A stretch of DNA of 64,000 bases from NCBI GenBank assembly GCA_007258455.2, contig VDFB02018352.1, positions 1-64,000 of the forward strand, written 5' to 3'. The stretch's first letter is position 1. Each line of letters begins with the position of its first letter. Source of the DNA: Sequoia sempervirens (taxonomy: Eukaryota; Streptophyta; Pinopsida; Cupressales; Cupressaceae). The notes beneath the pieces were generated by a model. It worked only from the letters and a program-made list of their open reading frames with translations. It made no database searches and was not told where the DNA came from. A program made the position numbers and the translations under genes. Positions 1-11,465 of this stretch are shown one piece after another.

Positions 1-288
1 CTGATGAGAATAACTTTGAGTTGCTTAGATCATTTTTCCTTGTGCTCCAAATGATGTTAATCATTGGCATTGATGAAATTAACTCCTTAGAGACTTTGGG
101 GTGTGAGATGCTACAATGTTTTGAATTCAGTTCCTCTTGGTTTTTCAATACGAGTCATGTTTCGTAATCTTTCAGGATTACAAAGGAGGAAAGCACAGTT
201 TTGGTTTGATGGCTATGACTATGTGATCAGTGTGGTGCAACATCAGCATGGTGGGTCTTTTCAGAGATGGACTTGGGACTCTGTGATT
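1..288 (+). pseudogene. 3' internal remnant of the outer LTR element (gene C-terminus)
   Basis: This stretch abuts the Gypsy LTR at 289, and its continuation lies at 24800-24887, just before the polypurine tract and LTR at 24888. An open stretch on the plus strand (about 172-288) reads FWFDGYDYVISVVQ and ends near RWTWDS. This is weakly like the end of the gene in the related element at 62430-62640 (LYWDPGGD... and SWVWDP). I read it as the C-terminal coding remnant of the outer non-autonomous element. The resemblance is weak and is based on order and position as much as on identity. No function is known. Confidence 0.4.
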
Positions 289-708
289 TGTTTACTTCAC
301 TGGGTGTCATTCAACGTACTACAGAAGTAAACTAGATTATGCACAGAACATAGAATAGAATAACATATCTGAAAACATAAGATGCTTGAAATGTGGAATG
401 GTTCTATTCATTTTCAGTAAGTATCAACATGTACAAACATATAGTTGTCACACTATCCAATCATGTCCTCCCAACTACAAAGACTCGGTACATATAACAC
501 TCAACGGTGGTTGAGCAACCAACCGTCGTGACGTTTCATAACAAACCTTTATCACTAATCGGGACGTAGTTACATGACATTTATTACATTTAATTATTCC
601 CACTACATTATAGTTTTACTAACATAAGTAACTAGCCGACTATGACCAACTATGCTATGGCTGACTACGGCCAACTACAACAAAAACTAAAGACAATGAC
701 GGCTTACA
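289..708 (-). repeat. Gypsy 3' LTR (left copy)
   Basis: It begins TGTTTACTTCACTGGG and ends GACGGCTTACA on the plus strand, and matches 24390-24799 with scattered substitutions. On the minus strand it starts TGTAAGCC and ends in CA, the usual 5'-TG...CA-3' borders. Confidence 0.88.
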
Positions 709-727
709 CATCCCCCCACAAAAGAAG
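709..727 (-). promoter_or_regulatory. Gypsy polypurine tract
   Basis: On the minus strand the bases next to the 3' LTR read TTTTGTGGGGGGATG, a purine-rich plus-strand primer directly against the LTR border. Its position fixes the element as minus-strand. Confidence 0.7.
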
Positions 728-1160
728 TCGTCTTCCAGACGACATGACAACCAAAAGGGAATGATACTGCATATGAATCTAATGAGGGGGAAGTGAGGAC
801 GTCCCTGGATGGACTAATGACACCGATGTGGTTGCCGAAGAGTGTTGCTCCCTCAATCGCCTCACTTCCTCTGTACGCACACGGAGCTGGCGATCGGCAA
901 GAATCTACTGTTCTCTGGCGGCTTTAACCATCCGAGCTACCTCCAACAACTGACTTCTGGCCTTGTTCGCCTTCGTGCTCCTAGCTGCCAGTTGTTCTTC
1001 CAATTCCTTTACTTTTTGTTCCCACGCCTGCTCCCTTTGCCACACCTCCTCCAAAGTGGCTACCCTAGCCTCCAAGGCTGCTACCCAAGTTTCCTTAGCA
1101 CTGGCTATCTAAGTCTGCTCCGCCAATTGAGTTTGAAGGTTCTTCATGGCTACTACCGAT
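728..1160 (-). pseudogene. Gypsy extra ORF, C-terminal coiled-coil part
   Basis: The minus strand reads about 120 residues of heptad-like, Glu/Gln/Lys/Leu-rich sequence (for example KVKELEEQLAARSTKANKAR), a clear coiled-coil type, ending shortly before the polypurine tract. Two in-frame stops are both TAG in contexts fitting CAG to TAG. The reading continues beyond the inserted solo LTR and Copia into 15957 onward. It is the C-terminus of the accessory protein encoded between integrase and 3' LTR. The function is unknown. A structural role or partner binding is only an inference from the coiled coil. Confidence 0.6.
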
Positions 1161-3410
1161 GTAATGTCCCCATTTTAGCCCTACGCTCTTCTTGAGGATT
1201 TAGCCTATTTTCGGAAACTCATAGGCTAAGCAATTTTGGAAATTAGGGTTTCCACTTTCAAATGCATTTTCGAAGGTTTGCATGTGTGAGTTTCTGACGC
1301 ATGTCTGGTGGAGCTTTTTGGGTTTTTAGAGAGCTTCAGGATGAGGTAACATGCATATTGAGATAATGACATGCAATTTTGGTGGATACCTTGCATGCAG
1401 GAAAGGTTTCTAGGTTTTTTAGGGTTTTCAAAGACCTCTAGGGTGGTGTGACATGCATTAGAATTTGACATCCTTTCTGAGCACTTACTATTTATAGTAA
1501 GTCATGATGGCTGCACGGTTTGTGCTCAAATGATATTTGGAAACACTTACTATTTATAGTAAGTCATTGAGCTGCTCAGTTGGCGTTCATATGAGGTTTA
1601 TGCAAACTTACTACTTATAGCAATTTGCTATTTTTGGTAAGTCTATCTTTTAGCAGTATCTTTCTAGTAGTAGCTCAATCTCTTGCAGTTCAGTTTGGTT
1701 GTTCAGTTTGGCTTTCTGATGGTTTTGAAGTCAACTTACTATTTTTGGCATTTGCTATTTTTTAGTAAGTCCATTTGTGGCAGTGGCATCATCATCAGCT
1801 TGGTTCAGCTCGGCTAATGTCAATTTGCTATTTTTAGCAGTTTATCCATTGCAGTTTGGGCATTGCTCATGGCTACCTCCTTGGACTGAGTTCTAGACTT
1901 AGTCAATTTTCATGTCTTGAAGTTGTACCCCACGCCTAGGCTTGATGACTTCAAGTTGTGTTAAAGAGGGGTCATTAAGGGGTCTATTTGAGCATTTAAT
2001 TATTTAATAAATGCTTTATTGTTGCAATATGGAAATGGACACCTAAAGGGAAGATGAATAGTATTTTATTATTTCAAAATAAAAAGTGAATGTTTGAAGT
2101 GGTGTCCCTTTTGGAAGTTGAAGTGATTCGACTTCTTGGAATTCAATGTGTTTCTTTTGCCTTTTGAAGCTTATATATTGAGGCATTTTGGAGAGCTGAT
2201 TTTGTGATGTTTTTGAAAGCAAAGTTATGCTGCTGGACTAAACTCAGAACCTGGCTAAGGGGAAGTTAGCAAATTCAATCCATCCTTCGGGCCTAAAACT
2301 ATGGCTTCCTAGGTGGTTATTTGGGATTGTACTTCACACAGAGGCACAGATAGAGCTTCAATTCTGATGTTTTTGGACGGGTTGTTGATGTATAGTTTGT
2401 TATCAAGCTGCTGGTTTATACATGGCTGAAGTGAATTTTCACTCATAGCTTTGTCATGGATTTTATTCTCGTTTTGGGTAATCGCTCATGCTGTTTGACT
2501 GTGAATGGCGACCAGTTGTGAGAAGTTTCGGATTTTAATACTGAGAGCTGATTTTTCTAGAGGAAGTCAACCTCCTCAAGGGGGTCATACCATTTTGGGA
2601 GTGCATTGAAATTCGTACCAACTATTACTTGTTGTTTATGGATTGAATTCTTCTTGGAGTTTGGGTGCCTTGCTTCTAGTTGTTGTTCGACTATGGTTTG
2701 GAGGCATTTCGAGCTGATTCGGAGAAGATCCGTCTATTTTTGTGAGTTTTCATATTGCTGGTCTAATTTTCTGTTTATGCTGTTTTTTATCAAACTTAGT
2801 AAATATTAGTAATTTGCTGATTGAGCTTCAATTTTATATCATTTTGAAATTGTAAGAGTTAGAGGAAGTGTTACTCTAACCATTGTTTGATTCTGGAAGC
2901 ATATCCTTTTTATTTGCAGCTGATTTCATTCATTGTAAAGCTTGTTAGTAGTACTAACAACTGTTAGTTTAGTTGCTGCAATTTATGTTTGTTTACACTC
3001 CCATGATTGAGTGGTTGAGTTTTAAATAATCATCTTTTATTAAGATTGTTTTCCCCCACGATAATAAGTGGTTGTGAGGACTATATTCCCCCCACGAAAA
3101 TAAGTGGAAGCGAGGATTTAAATGGCTGGCTTGCCACCTTTAATATTGTAATAATCTCACCCACTGAATAAGTGGAGTATCCCCACTGCTTGTGGATACC
3201 TGCATCAGCAGATGAATCTATTTTCAGTTCTAATTATTGCTAATGATCCCCACGTCATATGCTATCACCTCACCCTCACTAGGATCTTGGTGAACATTTT
3301 CGGCAAGGGTTACCTTTCAAGCTGATTTGTATTTGGAGCTAACGCTAATTAGTGGTTTGATGCTGGTTTGTGTGTTCAAACTTGGGAAGAAAAGTAAGGT
3401 GAATATTTCA
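1161..3410 (+). mobile_element. Solo LTR, TGTAATGTCCCC family (subfamily A)
   Basis: It begins TGTAATGTCCCCATTTT and ends GAATATTTCA. It shares its whole layout with 24888-33444 and with the minus-strand 47353-49272: a GGGTTTCC motif near position 90, an array of TTACTATTTATAGTAA palindromes, then CCCAC...AAGTGG hairpins near the 3' end. There is no internal region or second LTR, so it is a solo LTR. The flanks ACCGA (left) and GCCAA (right, interrupted by the Copia) differ by two G/A transitions, compatible with a decayed target duplication GCCGA. It interrupts the Gypsy extra ORF. Confidence 0.8.
1483..1640 (+). repeat. 61-62 bp tandem repeats carrying a palindrome
   Basis: ACTTACTATTTATAGTAAGT occurs at 1483-1502 and 1545-1564, and a degenerate copy starts at 1606, giving a 61-62 bp period. 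The intervening bases (AAGTCATGATGGCTGC and AAGTCATTGAGCTGC) are also related. The array is inside the solo LTR. Confidence 0.75.
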
Positions 3411-3413
3411 GCC

Positions 3414-4106
3414 TGTTAAATTTAGTGATCAGACTAATGTACAGAATTTAATTCAAAAAATCAGACACGATAACACAGCAAATACCCTGGGAAAACCCTC
3501 CTCTTGAGGGAGAAAAACCCAGCAATAATATATCACTTATATATTATTCAAGAATCAACACTGTCTTGTACAATAAAGCCGAACTCAAGGCCAAGTAAGA
3601 GCACCAACTCTAGATGCAAAATACAGATTACAATCTGCTTTCCATATATATCAAAATCTGCTCTTGGAAGAACTTCGGCCTGCTCTTGAAGGAAATCGCA
3701 CTTGGAGAAAATCGCAATTTGCTCTTAAGATATAATTCGCACTTGAATATGGAAATGAATCGAACTTGCTTGATGTGTGAATGAGAAGAATTGATCTTGT
3801 ATTTATACATTGCTTTGTGAGAGGTCGCACCTCTTCAAGAGATAGGTCGGCCATCATACAAAATATAATTACAAATAATAAATGCTAATTTCAAGGAAGG
3901 TCGGCCAAGACAAATAATATAACATTTACTAATTTAGAAGTCGGCCATCAATGAAGTCTCTTCATAGATAATCACGCCAAGATAAGAGGTCGGCCACTTC
4001 ACAAAATCGTGTATAATAATTAAATAGACAATGTCTACCATTTAATTATTATCTCCATGCGATCTGGGCTAGAAGGATTCGCCTGAAGCTGCAATTATCA
4101 TCAACA
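3414..4106 (-). repeat. Copia 3' LTR
   Basis: On the plus strand it runs TGTTAAATTTAGTGATC to TTATCATCAACA. It is equal in length to the copy at 15259-15951, with few differences, so the insertion is fairly recent relative to its host. It contains degenerate repeats of TCGCACTTG and TGCTCTTG at 3655-3770. Confidence 0.93.
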
Positions 4107-4115
4107 CTCCCTCTC
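4107..4115 (-). promoter_or_regulatory. Copia polypurine tract
   Basis: GAGAGGGAG on the minus strand directly abuts the 3' LTR, as expected for the plus-strand primer. Confidence 0.75.
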
Positions 4116-4143
4116 AGCTAGGGAGAGTACTTCCAGCAGCACA

Positions 4144-4367
4144 AGACATCACCTCAACGTGATGTCTACCACATTGGCTACAACCAAATGTGAAAATAAT
4201 AATATCACCTCATTGTGATATTAGATATCACCTCAACATGATATCAACCATAATGGCTACAACCATACTATGGTGTGTATAAGTGTTCATCACTTACGTG
4301 ATGTTGTCACCTCAACATGACATTCACAAGTACAAGATGTGTCATGGAGTCACACACATGACATCCA
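4144..4367. repeat. Array of about eight short stem-loops in the Copia 3' non-coding region
   Basis: Consecutive inverted repeats occur at 4144-4167 (AGACATCAC/GTGATGTCT, perfect 9 bp), 4170-4192, 4200-4223 (TAATATCAC/GTGATATTA, perfect 9 bp), 4224-4245 (GATATCA/TGATATC), 4247-4274, 4288-4303 (CATCAC/GTGATG), 4305-4322 and about 4336-4366. Loops are often CTCAAC or CTACAA. The array lies between the polyprotein stop and the polypurine tract. Its role is unknown. Confidence 0.8.
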
Positions 4368-4391
4368 CCATGACTTTGCTCAGAGGGTGGA

Positions 4392-4505
4392 AACAAGGGC
4401 TTTCACCTCAAATCTCAAAGAGAAATGCATTAACAAGGGCTTGCGCCTCAAATTCCTCCGTCTCAAAGGAAAATGCATTAACAAGGGATTTCACCTCAAA
4501 CTTCT
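4392..4505 (-). repeat. Degenerate direct repeats, about 40-48 bp, three units
   Basis: The phrase AACAAGGGCTTTCACCTCAA recurs three times, with GAAATGCATT or AAAATGCATT closing the first two units. It is part of the Copia 3' non-coding region, next to the hairpin array. Confidence 0.7.
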
Positions 4506-4533
4506 CTTACTGAGAAGAACTCATTATCGGCTA

Positions 4534-4577
4534 TCACGGATACTGAGTCTCTTTCTCAGTTAAGGCTGGATTCTCCA
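4534..4577 (-). pseudogene. Copia polyprotein C-terminal tail
   Basis: If the solo LTR 4578-6412 and one copy of its CTCCA duplication are disregarded, the frame ending GMVE at 6418 continues here as NPALTEKETQYP and stops at TGA (4534-4536). The insertion therefore hit the last codons of the polyprotein. Confidence 0.75.
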
Positions 4578-6412
4578 TGTAATGTCCCCTTATCTAATGT
4601 GATCTTTCCAGTTGGCCATTGGCCTATTCCGGAGACCCGTAGGCTACTCGGATGGTGAAATTAGGGTTTCCCGTTTTTGAGGAGGTTGTTGCTCAAAGTT
4701 TGGAAATTGAATTGCGGATTCTTTTTGAGTTTTTAGAGAGCTTCGCAGTGGTGTAGTCGGTTTGGTGTTTCGAGCAACTTCATGAATTTACTATTATTAG
4801 TAAATTCTATTTCTGGCAGTGGTCCTGTTGGCGGCAGTACGATTGGCTCTCTTCTTCAGCCAGTGCAGTTGGTATTGGATTTTTGGCCCCTTGGTGCATT
4901 TTCTTTGGAGAGATAAGTATTTTCACATTATAATATTATATTTTAATGTTATAACACCCCCTTGCCTAGCATTACAACTTTATGTTGTTTTTTAAAAAGG
5001 GGACTTAATGGGTCAATGCTTCATTGTGAGATAAATTATTTTGAAGTCAAAATTATGGGGTTAAGTGAAATGGACGCCTACTTGTGGAGAGAGTGATTTT
5101 TATAAAAAAGTGAAATATTTTATTGAAGGAAAAAGGACGCCACCTTTTTGGAGGGAAAAATGTGAATTCAAAATTAGGGTTTGGGCGCCCTTCTTGAAGT
5201 TTCTAGAAGGCTCTCCTCATTACTTTTTTTTCAGGCCTTAGCTCTTCATTTGGGATCTTTTGTCTACCACATCGTTATGCTGCTGAATTGTCTTCAGGCA
5301 CTCGCTTCGAGGAAAGCACACCTCCTAGCATTGGCTCATCTTCTTGCTTGAAAGATAGCAACTAGTTGAGAGGATAGTTTGTAATAGGTTTGTTTTGCAT
5401 TTAAGTTGAGTATCTTGCATTTTGGAGTTCTAGCTTGCATTTTCTGTCTCATTTTGTAGTTGCTGATTATCATAGCTGATTGTAAGACTTGCTTATATCT
5501 TTGAAAATAAAAACATTGCAGTTCTGGGTATTTAACCAATCTGATTTCTTGTTAGGGGCGACCAAGTGTGCCAAGTTTCAGATTTTATGCTTGTGTCTTG
5601 GATTTTATGGAGCAAAATCACCCCTCCTTGAGGGCCGCACTTTTCTCAAGATGCATAGATTTCCGTGCAAAATAAATAAGTCATTTAGGTTGGTTTCTCA
5701 GTCACTTTTGGAGCGCCATCATAGTAGGAGTCGAATGCATTTAGTTTCATGTGATTTGGATGAGATTTGAGTGATTTGTGAGCATTTTAGTAAGTTGTTG
5801 TGTTGCTGGTCTGTGCAATTTTCTGTCATAATCAGTCATATCAGATTTGGGAAAAGTTCATTTGTGAGTGAGAAGTTATTACTAAAGCGATTTGGGGCAT
5901 TGGAGATTAGTTAAGAATTATTGCAGCATCTGAAGCTTCTAATCTTCTGTTCTTGGCAGGCTCTCTAACTTATTGTAAGTTGAACAGTGGTACTGTCAAG
6001 AATTCTCTCTTCTCATCTTTGAATTTGCATGCACTTCCCACTGAATAAGTGGAAGAGGTTGGCTTGCCGCCTATTTGCTTTCAGTAAATAGTTGTAGGGA
6101 TCCTCTGACCACATGCTCGCCATCACTCGGCGCCATTCTTGGTTAGAGTTATTTCAGCTCATCTTGCATTGGATCCTCTGACCATATGCTCATCTATCCT
6201 AGATGCATTCTTGGTTAGAGTTACCTTTCCAGTTTGCATCTGCATTAGCTCCTCTGACCAATGCTCACACCTTGCCCACATCGGAATCCTGGTGTACATT
6301 CTGGTTAGAGTTACTTTCCACATTGTTTTGGTTTAGAACTAACCTTAACGGGTGCGTGTTGATTGTAATTGCATTTGAAAAACAAAAAAAAAAATTGGTC
6401 CGGATCATTACT
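4578..6412 (+). mobile_element. Solo LTR, TGTAATGTCCCC family (subfamily B), in Copia
   Basis: It begins TGTAATGTCCCCTTATC and ends GGATCATTACT (the final CA has decayed to CT). Target duplication CTCCA lies at 4573-4577 and 6413-6417. It is closely similar to 43075-44913 (shared CTTTCCAGTTGGCC-type 5' part, CGGAGACCCGTAGGC, and the CCTCTGACC end repeats). It carries TATTATTAGTAAATT palindrome relatives near 4792. Confidence 0.88.
6095..6325 (+). repeat. Three imperfect repeats in the 3' part of the solo LTR
   Basis: Units of about 75 bp begin CCTCTGACCACATGCTC, CCTCTGACCATATGCTC and CCTCTGACCAATGCTC, and each ends near CATTCTTGGTTAGAGTTA. A single version of the same phrase ends the LTR at 43075-44913 (near 44760), so the expansion is specific to this copy. 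Confidence 0.75.
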
Positions 6413-8212
6413 CTCCACCATACCAAGCTTATCTCGAAAGTACACAAACTTTATTTTGGAGAGAGGCTTGGTGAGAATATCTGTCGTCTGCTCATCAGTG
6501 CTGATATACTTCAATTGTATAGCCTTTCTCAATACCATATCTCTGATATAGTGGTATTTAATCTCAACATGTTTGGTTCTATCATGAAACATAGGATTGA
6601 CAGAAAGCTTCTCACACCTCTGGTTATCACAATGAATAATAGTAGGCTCCATTGATTGTCCAAACAATCCTACAAGGAGCTTACGAAGCCATACTGCTTT
6701 CCAAGCTGCCATACAATCTGCAATATATTCTGCCTCTGTTGTACTCAATGCCACAGATGACTGCTTCCTGCTGCACTAGGATATCATAGCAAAACCCAAA
6801 CTGAAGCAACAACCAGAAGTACTCTTCCGATCTGAAACACATCCTGCCCAATCAGAATCAGTATAACCATGTAACTCCAAGTCAGCATCTGAAGTATATC
6901 TCAACCCATATCCAACTGTTCCATGTGAGTCTCTCAGGATATGTTTAGTTGCAACAAGAAGTTTTTGTCTCGGATCACACATAAACTGACTCAATGCGCT
7001 CAAGGCATAACAGATGTCAAGTCTAGTGTTAACTAGATATATCAAGGACCCAATCAGTTGTCTATACAATGTAGGATCCACCAAGTCTGAACTAGCTACA
7101 GCCTCCTTCAATTTATGTAGGTTGGTCTCCATGGGTGTAGACATGGATTTGCAATCCATCATACCAAACCTCTTAAGTACATCAATGGTGTACTTACCTT
7201 GACTCAGAATCATCTCATCTGGTTTATGCCAAAGTTCTAAGCCAAGGAAGTAATGCATAAACCCAAGGTCCTTCATCTCAAATTCAAAAGCCAACTCCTT
7301 CTTACACTTGAGAATTGGGTGATCTTCTCCAGTAAGGATCAAATCATCAACATATAAAAACAAAATCAATGCATCACCATCAATTACCTTAAAGTATAGA
7401 TTAGAGTCAGCATCATTGTTCAAGAAGCCCAAACTTGATAGGTAATGATCAATCCTTTCGTGCCATGCATGAGGAGCCTGCTTAAGACCATACAAAGCCT
7501 TCTTCAGCTTGCAAACATGAGACTCCTTTCCATGTACCTCGAACCCATCAAGTTGCTCGATGTAAACTTCTTCCTCTATCACACCATTGAGAAAAGTTGT
7601 CTTCACATCCATTTGATGAATCTTCCATCCTCTAGATGCAGCAATGGCAATGATGGTTCTGACAGAAGTGTAGAGAGAAACAGGAGCAAATGTTTCTTCA
7701 TAATCAACTCCCTCTTTCTGTGAAAAACCACAAGCCACAAATCTTGCCTTATAATTCTCTATGCTCCCATTAGTTGCATGCTTAATCTTGAAGAGCCATT
7801 TCGAAGATACCACAGATTTTCCTTCGGGTCTAGGAACAATGTCCCAAACATCATTCTTGAGAATTGATTGGTACTCCTTTGTCATAGCATCTTTCCAACC
7901 CTGTTGACTGGAAGCTTCCTCCACACTAGAAGGCTCAGACTCAATAATCTGACTCATCAAGGCAACATAACTGGAGAACTTATGTGGCTTTTTACTTTCT
8001 CTGAATGTTCCTCTAGGAGTTGCAAATCTCTCAGCCTCTTGTATAGTTTGTCTAGCCCAAAGAGGTCTCTTTATTCTAAGCACAATATCGGTAGGCCCAT
8101 TAGTAGGTTCCAAGGATTCAACTGGATCAACATCTTCCTTTGGTTCGGAAGTCTCCCTCTGAATCTCAGGAGTATGGTCAACTTCCATATCCTGAGAAGA
8201 CTCTTCATTATT
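6413..8212 (-). pseudogene. Copia reverse transcriptase and RNase H
   Basis: The RT domain (about residues 100-350 of this part) carries the finger block WLFKIKHATNGSIENYKARF, the EETFAPV block and the active-site YVDD (LFLYVDDLILTG). RNase H follows, with TEAEYIADC and the CDNQ block. In RNase H the usual DNQS is DNQR. An in-frame TAG at 6776-6778 replaces the Trp of the expected ISW, separating RT from RNase H. The upstream edge is the insertion point of the 8218-12958 element and the downstream edge that of the solo LTR. The family replicates through RNA. This copy is dead. Confidence 0.92.
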
Positions 8213-8217
8213 TGTCA

Positions 8218-9837
8218 TGTCCCCGAATTGGAGGTATGGTGATTTAATTAAATTATTTAATTAAGTTGTCCAAATTATTGATAATTTATGAGGATAGCTT
8301 AATTGATGATTTAATTAAATCAAGAGATGTTATTAAATTAATTATTTATTAAGTTATTCCTATCAAAAGGGATGACTTATTATTTAATTAATTTAATAAT
8401 AAAAAGTGACTTAAATGACTTAGTAATAAAATAATAAAATAATAAAGTCACTTAAGGAATATTTCTGGAATCTTCTAGAAGTCTCTTGGTGTTGAGGTTG
8501 AAAAAATATAAAAAGAGGCTTGGGCTATGCATTTGGACATCTTGAGTTGCAAACACTTTTCTACTACACTGCTGAAGTTGAATGCTTAGCTTATTGTTTT
8601 CCAGTCTTCGTTTGTGAAAGACCAAACCTAGCTGGTTAAGTGCCAATTTCGGTTGTGCAACACCAACTCTAGTTGGATAGTGGAGGAAGATACTTCAGTC
8701 TTTCTCATTGGACTTATTGCAATCATTGGAGGTCATTTTTGGAGAGATTTATGAGATATTTTGAGGTCTGTAATTTTGCTTCAATCTGCAAACCAGCCAT
8801 GGAAGGATTAGCATTTTCATCATTACTCTTCATTGAAGCTTCATCTTTTTGTGGGTATTGGAGGGATCACTTTCTCTTGCGAAGATAGTCATTTCTATAA
8901 CAATTTTGGAAGCCAATACTGCTGTATTTATTTTTCTAAAAAGTTGCCAGGCAAACCAAGGGCGACCTCTTAGCAAGGGGGCAATTTTAGTTTTGGAGGC
9001 ACAATAAATTCCAATAAAATTTGTGTGGCATTGTTGGGTATAGAGAAGAGTTGACACACCTTCTTGAAGGAAAAAATTCAGCTTCATCAAAGAGAAACGA
9101 GCTTATTTGTGGGTGCTGCTACAAAACCAGGTTCATTTTTAAAGTTATTTTGCATTTAGTGTCTCATTTACATTAGGGATCATTTGCTGGTATAATCAGC
9201 ATCACGACAATGTAATTACAGTCATATTATGAACAATCAAATTGCATATGTAAGGCTGTCATGAGTATGGTAGTTGGCATTGATAGTTTCAGTCATATCT
9301 GTATTGTAATAAGTTTGATTGCACTTCATCTACAGCTTGTAATCACTTATATTTCATTGTTATATCATATTGGAGATATAAGGAGTTTGTTGGTCATTTA
9401 TTTGACAAAATGTCTTTTACATGTAATTGCATTACTTTGTGTTAGTTTTCATGCCAAGTGTTTGTGAAAATTCCTCTTGGCTGTAGGTGTGCATTTGCAT
9501 TTAGAAATTCATTTATATGCACTTGAAAACACATAAAGAGTTGCATCTTCATTTTAGATAATTGCATAGTCATCTTGGAAGATATTTACAAGCATTTATT
9601 CATCATTGCATCAAGACAAAAGAAAGCAAAGCAATATGAAGCTTATTATCAGCAAGTTGGGTGTTGCAAGCAAAGTGTTTGTCAAAATTCCAAGGGCAGA
9701 AAATCAGTGTTCTTGGATCAGATAACATCTCTTGATTTAATTAAATCATCAATTAAGCTATCCTCATAAAATATCAATAATTTGGACAACTTAATTAAAT
9801 AATTTAATTAAATCACTATACCTCCAATTCGGGGACA
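8218..9837 (+). repeat. Rearranged 3' LTR, mostly inverted
   Basis: Plus-strand 8218-about 9722 is collinear with the reverse complement of 11466-12958 (shared AGTCACTTAAGGAATATTTC, then GAAGATACTTCAGTC, and near the end CAAAGTGTTTGTCAAAATTC). At about 9722 (GGATCAGAT/AACATCTC) it switches to the opposite strand of the LTR start, ending GGGGACA at 9837. The last 25 or so bases of the LTR are missing at the switch. A two-base AT is shared at the junction. Confidence 0.8.
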
Positions 9838-9880
9838 TGCCAGTCCTCCCTTCCCAAAGATTGCTTGCCCTCAAGCAATC
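9838..9880 (-). promoter_or_regulatory. Polypurine tract with upstream stem-loop
   Basis: On the minus strand the perfect 9-bp hairpin GATTGCTTG-AGGG-CAAGCAATC (9859-9880) is followed by TTTGGGAAGGGAGGACTGGCA-type purine-rich sequence and then TGTCCCC. The same stem-loop and purine tract precede the LTRs at 24888 and 62766. Confidence 0.75.
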
Positions 9881-10051
9881 CGCACTGCTAATCCAACTCG
9901 ACTGCCAAACACCTGATGCCCGAATGGAGGATCACTGCACCTGTCAATTGCCACCTGGATCCCAATTGAATCTACCACATGTGCACTCCCAATCTGTACT
10001 GGCAGTATCTGAAGTAGTCACACAACTCAATGCAGCCATGTCATCAAGACC

Positions 10052-11413
10052 TCATTCGGAACGCAACTGCAAATGTCCCAACTCACTATCAGGAGTGAGA
10101 AGGATACTACCATGAATGCCATCCACTCCCTGAAAAGAAGTTGAACCCATACTGACATCCAATGTGCACGTCCTAGAAGAAATCAACTCCTTAACAAAGC
10201 TAACAAGGTGGTCACGATCTGAAAGAAGGTTCAAATAATTTGACTTCATTATTTCCATACCTTCTTTGACATCTTGCAAATCATCAAAAGAAGACTTTGC
10301 TCCAATTCCCTTTTGTCTTCTCTCTAACTGAACTGCCCACAAATGTTCCTCACTTCTTTTGTGCATCTTGTCATGATGAGATAGGGCTGCAATAATATCA
10401 TCCTCCTTCATCTTCAGCTTAGTCTCCAAGCTACGAACAACTTCAACCTCATATGAAGAAGGCTCATCCTGTTGTTGTTTCCTTTTGCTTGGAACCAAGA
10501 ACATCTCATCCTCCTCCTTAGAAGAACATGTATTTTCAGATTCAAGAAGTCTTCTAATGTTGTCAATCCTTTTTTGCCTTGAAATCTTAATGGGATTGAC
10601 CTTTGCTTTGACTTCTTGACGATGATTTCTTGCATTGGCAGCCACCAACTTAGCTTCTTGGGCTTTCCTCATCCATTCTTTGTTCATCTCTTCAGATCTC
10701 CTTACTTCTTCTATGCCAAAAATAAACAAAATCAGTCCTTTTCTGCTTGATGTTTTCATGTCCAACAATTGGTGTATGGCTGCCATCCATAGTTGCTATT
10801 GTGTCATTGGCTTGATCATGAACCAAGGCTCCTATCTCTTGAGAATGATGTGACATCATGCTGCTGTCTTCAAACCAATCTGTAATCATATCATGCCATT
10901 GTAGAGTGTCACCTTTATTATGTATAGTTGAATCACTAGTGGCTGCTCCACTAAGTAAAGGATCAACTATCTCAAACACCTCTACATTTTGAATCTTCAA
11001 TGGATCTTCATTTATCAAACCACAATCTGATTTTTCACTCAATGAAACATCAGAAGAAGACTTATCTTCATGTAGCTGCTCCAAGGTGTCTTCCTTTTTC
11101 TCTTGCTCTTCTTTACTCTTGAAGTCATCATGGAGTGTAATGTTCTTTTTAGGATCCGCAGTATGCTGGTCACTAACTGCTGCAAATTCATCATCAAGAC
11201 TTTTAGATACCTCTCCTGTAGATACTTCAAGCTGCTCCCTTTTTCTTAGTGAGGCTTCCCATGACTCCAAACTTTTCTTGATAGAAATCTGTCGTTGAAT
11301 GAATGGCTCCATCCAAGCGTCCTTGACTTGAAGGAGGGAATTTCATTTCTAAGCTCTTGAGGAAGTGTAAGGTACTGTTCATAAGCTGATATTATCTCAT
11401 CCATAGAACCCAT
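10052..11413 (-). pseudogene. Gag-like / accessory ORF of the non-autonomous element, function unknown
   Basis: A start at 11413 (MGSMDEIISAYEQYL) lies about 40 bases after the primer-binding site. The frame then shifts near 11335 (into KDAWMEPFIQRQIS) and again near 10720, giving about 450 residues in all. The protein is hydrophilic and largely coiled-coil, with no protease, RT, integrase or zinc knuckle. Near the C-terminus it has GMEIMKSNYLNLLSDRDHL, which resembles GIMKQHYLQLLADRDFL in the gene of the 49380 element. I do not recognise a named family. Its position right after the primer-binding site suggests a gag-like or packaging role, which is only inference. Confidence 0.7.
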
Positions 11414-11452
11414 GACTCATCTGATGTTCCCCAACAGGCTGGCAAGATCCAA

Positions 11453-11464
11453 GCTCTGATACCA
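11453..11464 (-). promoter_or_regulatory. Primer-binding site (initiator tRNA-Met type)
   Basis: TGGTATCAGAGC on the minus strand lies one base inside the 5' LTR border, the standard plant initiator-Met primer-binding site. It fixes the direction of the element. Confidence 0.9.
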
Positions 11465-11465
11465 C

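Noticed and set aside
842..1195. 117-residue plus-strand ORF
   Set aside because: It is the complement of the minus-strand coiled-coil C-terminus of the Gypsy extra ORF and runs into the solo LTR start.
4144..4367. CRISPR-like array
   Set aside because: The arms differ from repeat to repeat and spacing is irregular. The context is a plant retroelement.
4283..4563. Plus-strand ORFs in the Copia 3' region
   Set aside because: They fall on the hairpin array and direct repeats. Coding in this element is on the minus strand.
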